39,892 bases of DNA from positions 1 through 39,892 of IMG/VR virus record IMGVR_UViG_3300021131_000019; one strand, 5' to 3'. Under the pieces are notes generated by a model. That model saw nothing but the letters and a program-made list of their open reading frames with translations, was not told the DNA's origin and searched no databases. The translations under genes and the position numbers were made by a program. The stretch is from a virus. Below are positions 37,948-39,892 of the stretch, piece after piece (position 1 is the first letter of the stretch; every line of letters starts with the position of its first letter).

Positions 37948-38017
37948 AAGCCGTTTAGTGTAATGAGCCACCCCACTTTGGGGCTACCACTGGTTCATTA
38001 CCCTAAGCGGCTTTTTT
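37948..38017 (+). terminator. Long composite hairpin terminator after cro
   Basis: AAGCCGTTTAG (37948-37958) pairs with CTAAGCGGCTT (38003-38013), and GTAATGAGCCA (37960-37970) with TGGTTCATTAC (37991-38001), with only wobble pairs and a one-base mismatch. CCCC-ACTTT-GGGG forms a small inner hairpin. A run of six T (38012-38017) follows. The position just after cro recalls lambda tR1. Confidence 0.85.
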
Positions 38018-38076
38018 GTTTTCTTCCACTTAGACAGTATTTTTTAATGAAAGTAAATCTTGAAAGGAAGTTATGT

Positions 38077-38211
38077 ATGCGACCGTACTCCAGACGAAAC
38101 CAGAGAGCCTACATGGGCTGCTTGGAAGAGAACATAGGGCAACGATCCACCCCGTTGATAACCCTCCTGAACTGTGTGCGAGGTATCAGACAAGTTAAAG
38201 GGACATGGTGA
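38077..38211 (+). CDS. Short ORF before replication gene (frame uncertain)
   Basis: Two overlapping frames compete behind GGAAG (38066-38070). ATG 38077 gives 44 residues (MRPYSRRNQRAYMGCLEENI...) with good spacing, and its TGA overlaps the next ATG (TGATG), as is usual here. ATG 38073 gives 41 residues (MYATVLQTKPESLHGLLGRE...), ending at 38198, with a ribosome-binding site that is very close. I prefer the first because of spacing and coupling, without certainty. Confidence 0.45.
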   Translation: MRPYSRRNQRAYMGCLEENIGQRSTPLITLLNCVRGIRQVKGTW

Positions 38212-38666
38212 TGACAAGACCTTTAACGAATGAATCGCATCCTCAAGGGGAAGCTGGTGCTAAAGCATGGGCTTGGTGTGAGAGCTTCTCACCCTTGGGG
38301 AACCTATGGGAAAACGATATGGAACCTTTTGAACAATTCTGGGAAGCATGGCCGAAGTCAACTCGCAAGGGTGCTAAATCAAAGTGTCGGCAGAAATGGA
38401 TAAGTGCCGACTATTCCGTAGATTTAGAGCAAATCATCAAGCACGTTGAGTGGCTAAAGACTACAGACGATTGGAAAAAACAAAACGGCGCGTTCATTCC
38501 AGCACCGCTTGTCTATCTCAATCAAGCAAGGTGGGATGGGGCTGAAGTTCCTGAGCTTAGAAAGCCTGTAGACACACTTAAAACCATCCAAGAAGAGCGT
38601 GAAAAGACTGTGCCCATGCCAGCACATATCCGTGAGAAATTAAACGCTTTAAGAGGCCGCAAATGA
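38211..38666 (+). CDS. Replication-associated protein (phage replisome-organiser C-domain-like)
   Basis: A 151-residue protein. Residues about 35-105 contain FEQFWEAWPKSTRKGAKSKC followed by WISADYSVDLEQIIKHVEW and GAFIPAPLVYLNQARWDGAE. The FWEAWPK...K...P.P.VYLNQ.RWDG pattern is the C-terminal domain typical of phage replication initiators of the O/DnaD-like kind, which interacts with DNA or helicase loader. The N-terminal origin-binding winged helix of full-length O is absent, so either it is a short variant or it recruits a host factor. The start at 38211 (TGATG overlap) is preferred to 38205. Confidence 0.7.
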   Translation: MTRPLTNESHPQGEAGAKAWAWCESFSPLGNLWENDMEPFEQFWEAWPKSTRKGAKSKCRQKWISADYSVDLEQIIKHVEWLKTTDDWKKQNGAFIPAPLVYLNQARWDGAEVPELRKPVDTLKTIQEEREKTVPMPAHIREKLNALRGRK

Positions 38667-39262
38667 TAGATTTTGTTGTGGTTCAAGAGCATCCAGATTT
38701 TTTGCTTTATGTTGATAAGTTGCAAAAGCTAAATGCTGAAGCTTTGTCGTTTTATCCAACACAAGTTTTTGAACGTGAATTGGAAAAAGGACGGCTTTTT
38801 TTAGGTCTTTTGAATGGACAACCTTGTGGATATATTTACATGGGAGCGCAAGGTGTTCATGTTAAATGCCATCAAGTTTGCATTCAATATGACGCTCGTA
38901 TGAGGCACTATGGTGCTGCTTTAGTTTCAGCTATGGAAGAGTATGCAAATGAAGGTTACGCAACTTCTGTTTCTTTGCGATGCGGCTTTGATCTTGATGC
39001 AAATAAATTTTGGAAATCTTTAGGTTATGAAGTTGTAAGCATTGTTGATGGTGGTGCAAGGCGCATGAGAAAAATCAATGTTTGGCGTAAACAATTAGCG
39101 CCTGAATTATTTGAAACAATTGCTCTTGAACCTGCCGTTGGCAAAACAAATTCTACTGTTTGGAGAAAAAACAAATCTACAGGTTTAATAACAGGATTTT
39201 CGCGCGGTAAAGCATTGTCAGATTACAGAAAAATTATTGTTGAAAAAAATGAACTTTTATAG
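38663..39262 (+). CDS. GNAT-family acetyltransferase
   Basis: A 199-residue protein. Residues 1-135 resemble a GNAT domain: GRLFLGLLNGQPCGYIYMGA for strands 3-4, CHQVCIQYDARMRHYGAALV where R-x-x-G-x-A forms the acetyl-CoA loop, and NKFWKSLGYEVV as the closing motif. Residues 140-199 are a basic tail (KTNSTVWRKNKSTGLITGFS) with no similarity I know. It would transfer an acetyl group to an unknown acceptor, perhaps a DNA base, a protein or an antibiotic. Its AT-rich codon use, different from the neighbours, suggests a later acquisition. ATGA overlap with the upstream gene. Confidence 0.78.
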   Translation: MIDFVVVQEHPDFLLYVDKLQKLNAEALSFYPTQVFERELEKGRLFLGLLNGQPCGYIYMGAQGVHVKCHQVCIQYDARMRHYGAALVSAMEEYANEGYATSVSLRCGFDLDANKFWKSLGYEVVSIVDGGARRMRKINVWRKQLAPELFETIALEPAVGKTNSTVWRKNKSTGLITGFSRGKALSDYRKIIVEKNELL

Positions 39263-39270
39263 GAGCAAAT

Positions 39271-39471
39271 ATGGGCAAAGGTAGCGCAAGAAGACCGACA
39301 GACGAAAAAGCATACGCATCGAATTGGGATGCAATTTTTGGAAAGAAAAAAGATGAGAAACCATTACAACCAGGAAGAATTGGAAGCAGCCAGGATTCTG
39401 GACTTGGTGAGGCTGGGAGACAAGACAGTCCCTTGGACAACGATAACGTGGGCACTCTGGGTGCTAGGTGA
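39271..39471 (+). CDS. Small conserved phage protein with unusual overlapping tail
   Basis: The first 33 residues (MGKGSARRPTDEKAYASNWD then AIFGKKKDEKP) match a short protein commonly seen in phages that starts M-x-K-G-S-x-x-R-P. The remaining half lies completely in a 119-base overlap with the next gene and has a poor, G/S/D/R-rich sequence. The conserved part probably carries the function. Confidence 0.75.
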   Translation: MGKGSARRPTDEKAYASNWDAIFGKKKDEKPLQPGRIGSSQDSGLGEAGRQDSPLDNDNVGTLGAR

Positions 39472-39490
39472 CGCTGTTGGCCTCAACTAA
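39353..39490 (+). CDS. 45-residue conserved phage protein
   Basis: The frame MRNHYNQEELEAARILDLVR then LGDKTVPWTTITWALWVLGD is a small helical protein of a type that occurs in many phages (pattern AARxLD-VR-G---P---ITWAL-V-GD). It overlaps the upstream frame by 119 bases and ends inside the next gene. Function unknown. It is missed easily because of its length and overlaps. Confidence 0.7.
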   Translation: MRNHYNQEELEAARILDLVRLGDKTVPWTTITWALWVLGDAVGLN

Positions 39491-39707
39491 TCCTTACGAA
39501 GGCATCTTGCATCAGTTGTTAGAGACTGAGGCGAGAGAGTGGCTTAAACGCTATGCTGATAAGTCAAGAGAGGTTGGCGTTGGTGCGGCACGAACGTGGT
39601 GGGAAGACACCATCATTGACATAGAGAAAAAAAGAGGAAAACCTGCAACTGATATGTTAAGAGTAGCAATGAACAAAGAAGTAGCAAAGAGAAAGGCAAA
39701 GAAATGA
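39468..39707 (+). CDS. Small hypothetical protein before rusA
   Basis: A 79-residue basic protein (TEAREWLKRYADKSREVGVG; TWWEDTIIDIEKKRGKPATD), mainly helical. The start is probably GTG 39468 or TTG 39477; no ATG is available before residue 64. It overlaps the 45-residue gene by 23 bases, and its stop overlaps the ATG of rusA (ATGA). Function unknown. Confidence 0.7.
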   Translation: MTLLASTNPYEGILHQLLETEAREWLKRYADKSREVGVGAARTWWEDTIIDIEKKRGKPATDMLRVAMNKEVAKRKAKK

Positions 39708-39892
39708 CATTTATGGTCACCTATCGGGTTGAAGGCTCACCGCAAGGCAAAGGACGGCCACGGTTTCGCAATACTGGCAAGTTCGTACAAATTTATACAC
39801 CTGCTAAAACAAAAGCATACGAAGAAGAAATCCGCGATGCTGCCAAGCAAGCAATGGGTGTCTCAGAGCCGTTAGCCGGTGCTGTAAAGGTT
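39704..39892 (+). CDS. rusA: RusA-like Holliday junction resolvase, N-terminal part (continues at base 1)
   Basis: The start ATG at 39704 overlaps the stop of the preceding gene. Codons 1-30 lie at 39704-39793, and the frame continues with base 1 of the window. The last 99 bases repeat the beginning, so residues encoded by 39794-39892 are the same as those of 1-99. See the entry at 1-339 for the active-site residues. Confidence 0.93.
   Translation, partial: MTFMVTYRVEGSPQGKGRPRFRNTGKFVQIYTPAKTKAYEEEIRDAAKQAMGVSEPLAGAVKV
39794..39892. repeat. Right copy of 99-bp terminal overlap
   Basis: Identical to bases 1-99. After removal of one copy the circle measures 39,793 bp. Confidence 0.95.

Noticed and set aside
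37930-38076. Long version (93 codons) of the short ORF after cro, starting at 37930
   Set aside because: It would be translated through the strong hairpin terminator at 37948-38017 and has no ribosome-binding site.
1-39892. tRNA genes, rRNA and insertion sequences
   Set aside because: By eye I found no cloverleaf with a GTTCRA-type arm, no rRNA segment and no transposase with terminal inverted repeats. A covariance search was not possible here.

Overview
This window looks like the complete genome of a tailed double-stranded DNA phage (Caudoviricetes), assembled as a circle. Bases 1-99 are identical to bases 39794-39892, so the unique sequence is 39,793 bp, and the rusA gene runs across the join. 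The nested Rz/Rz1 spanin pair means the host is Gram-negative. The virion gene set (P22/SU10-type portal, DUF5309-like coat, SU10-type adaptor, gp10-like tail protein, no tape measure, no contractile sheath) points to a short-tailed podovirus. The exact host is not visible; a freshwater proteobacterium is only a guess. I saw no integrase, DNA polymerase, primase or replicative helicase, and no tRNA gene.

Layout. (a) 37.7 kb, through the contig join, to 1.5 kb, plus strand: an early-right operon that resembles a lambdoid PR operon. It has a P22-Cro-like repressor, a long hairpin terminator, a short ORF, a replication-type protein, a GNAT acetyltransferase, several tiny genes, the RusA Holliday-junction resolvase, a zinc ribbon, small genes and a YbcO-like nuclease. 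(b) 1.53-1.82 kb: non-coding, AT-rich, with tandem 13-bp ATAATCACGCTAT-type iterons (a candidate origin) and a leftward terminator. (c) 3.57 to 1.82 kb, minus strand: an operon of seven small unknown genes behind a strong sigma70-like promoter, four of them sharing an almost identical ribosome-binding leader. (d) 3.57-4.24 kb: a long control region with a G-quadruplex motif, paired GTAAGAGAG elements in opposite orientations and a rightward -10. (e) 4.24-33.94 kb, plus strand: the late module of packaging (candidate TerS, TerL), portal, scaffold, coat, adaptor, a collagen-like fibre, a second duplicated fibre, an inserted NUMOD-type homing endonuclease-like gene, a tail chaperone, a glycosyltransferase-TPR protein, a gp10-like tail protein, a J/DUF1983-like fibre, putative ejection proteins, a lysis cassette (holin, GH24 endolysin, Rz, embedded Rz1), a metalloprotease-like protein and an HTH-metallophosphoesterase. 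(f) 37.56 to 33.94 kb, minus strand: an early-left operon of translationally coupled small genes ending in a Sak-type single-strand annealing protein and an SSB-like protein.

How it fits together. Divergent early promoters around a Cro-like protein drive a left arm (annealing recombination, small modulators) and a right arm (replication and junction resolution). A second divergent control region separates the unknown left operon from the late genes. The circular assembly fits circularly permuted, headful-packaged DNA. A lambdoid-looking early region with a Cro but no recognisable CI or integrase suggests either a virulent descendant of a temperate phage or an immunity system I cannot recognise. 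Many genes of 28-90 codons are joined by ATGA, TAATG or TGATG overlaps; several of these are below usual gene-calling cut-offs.
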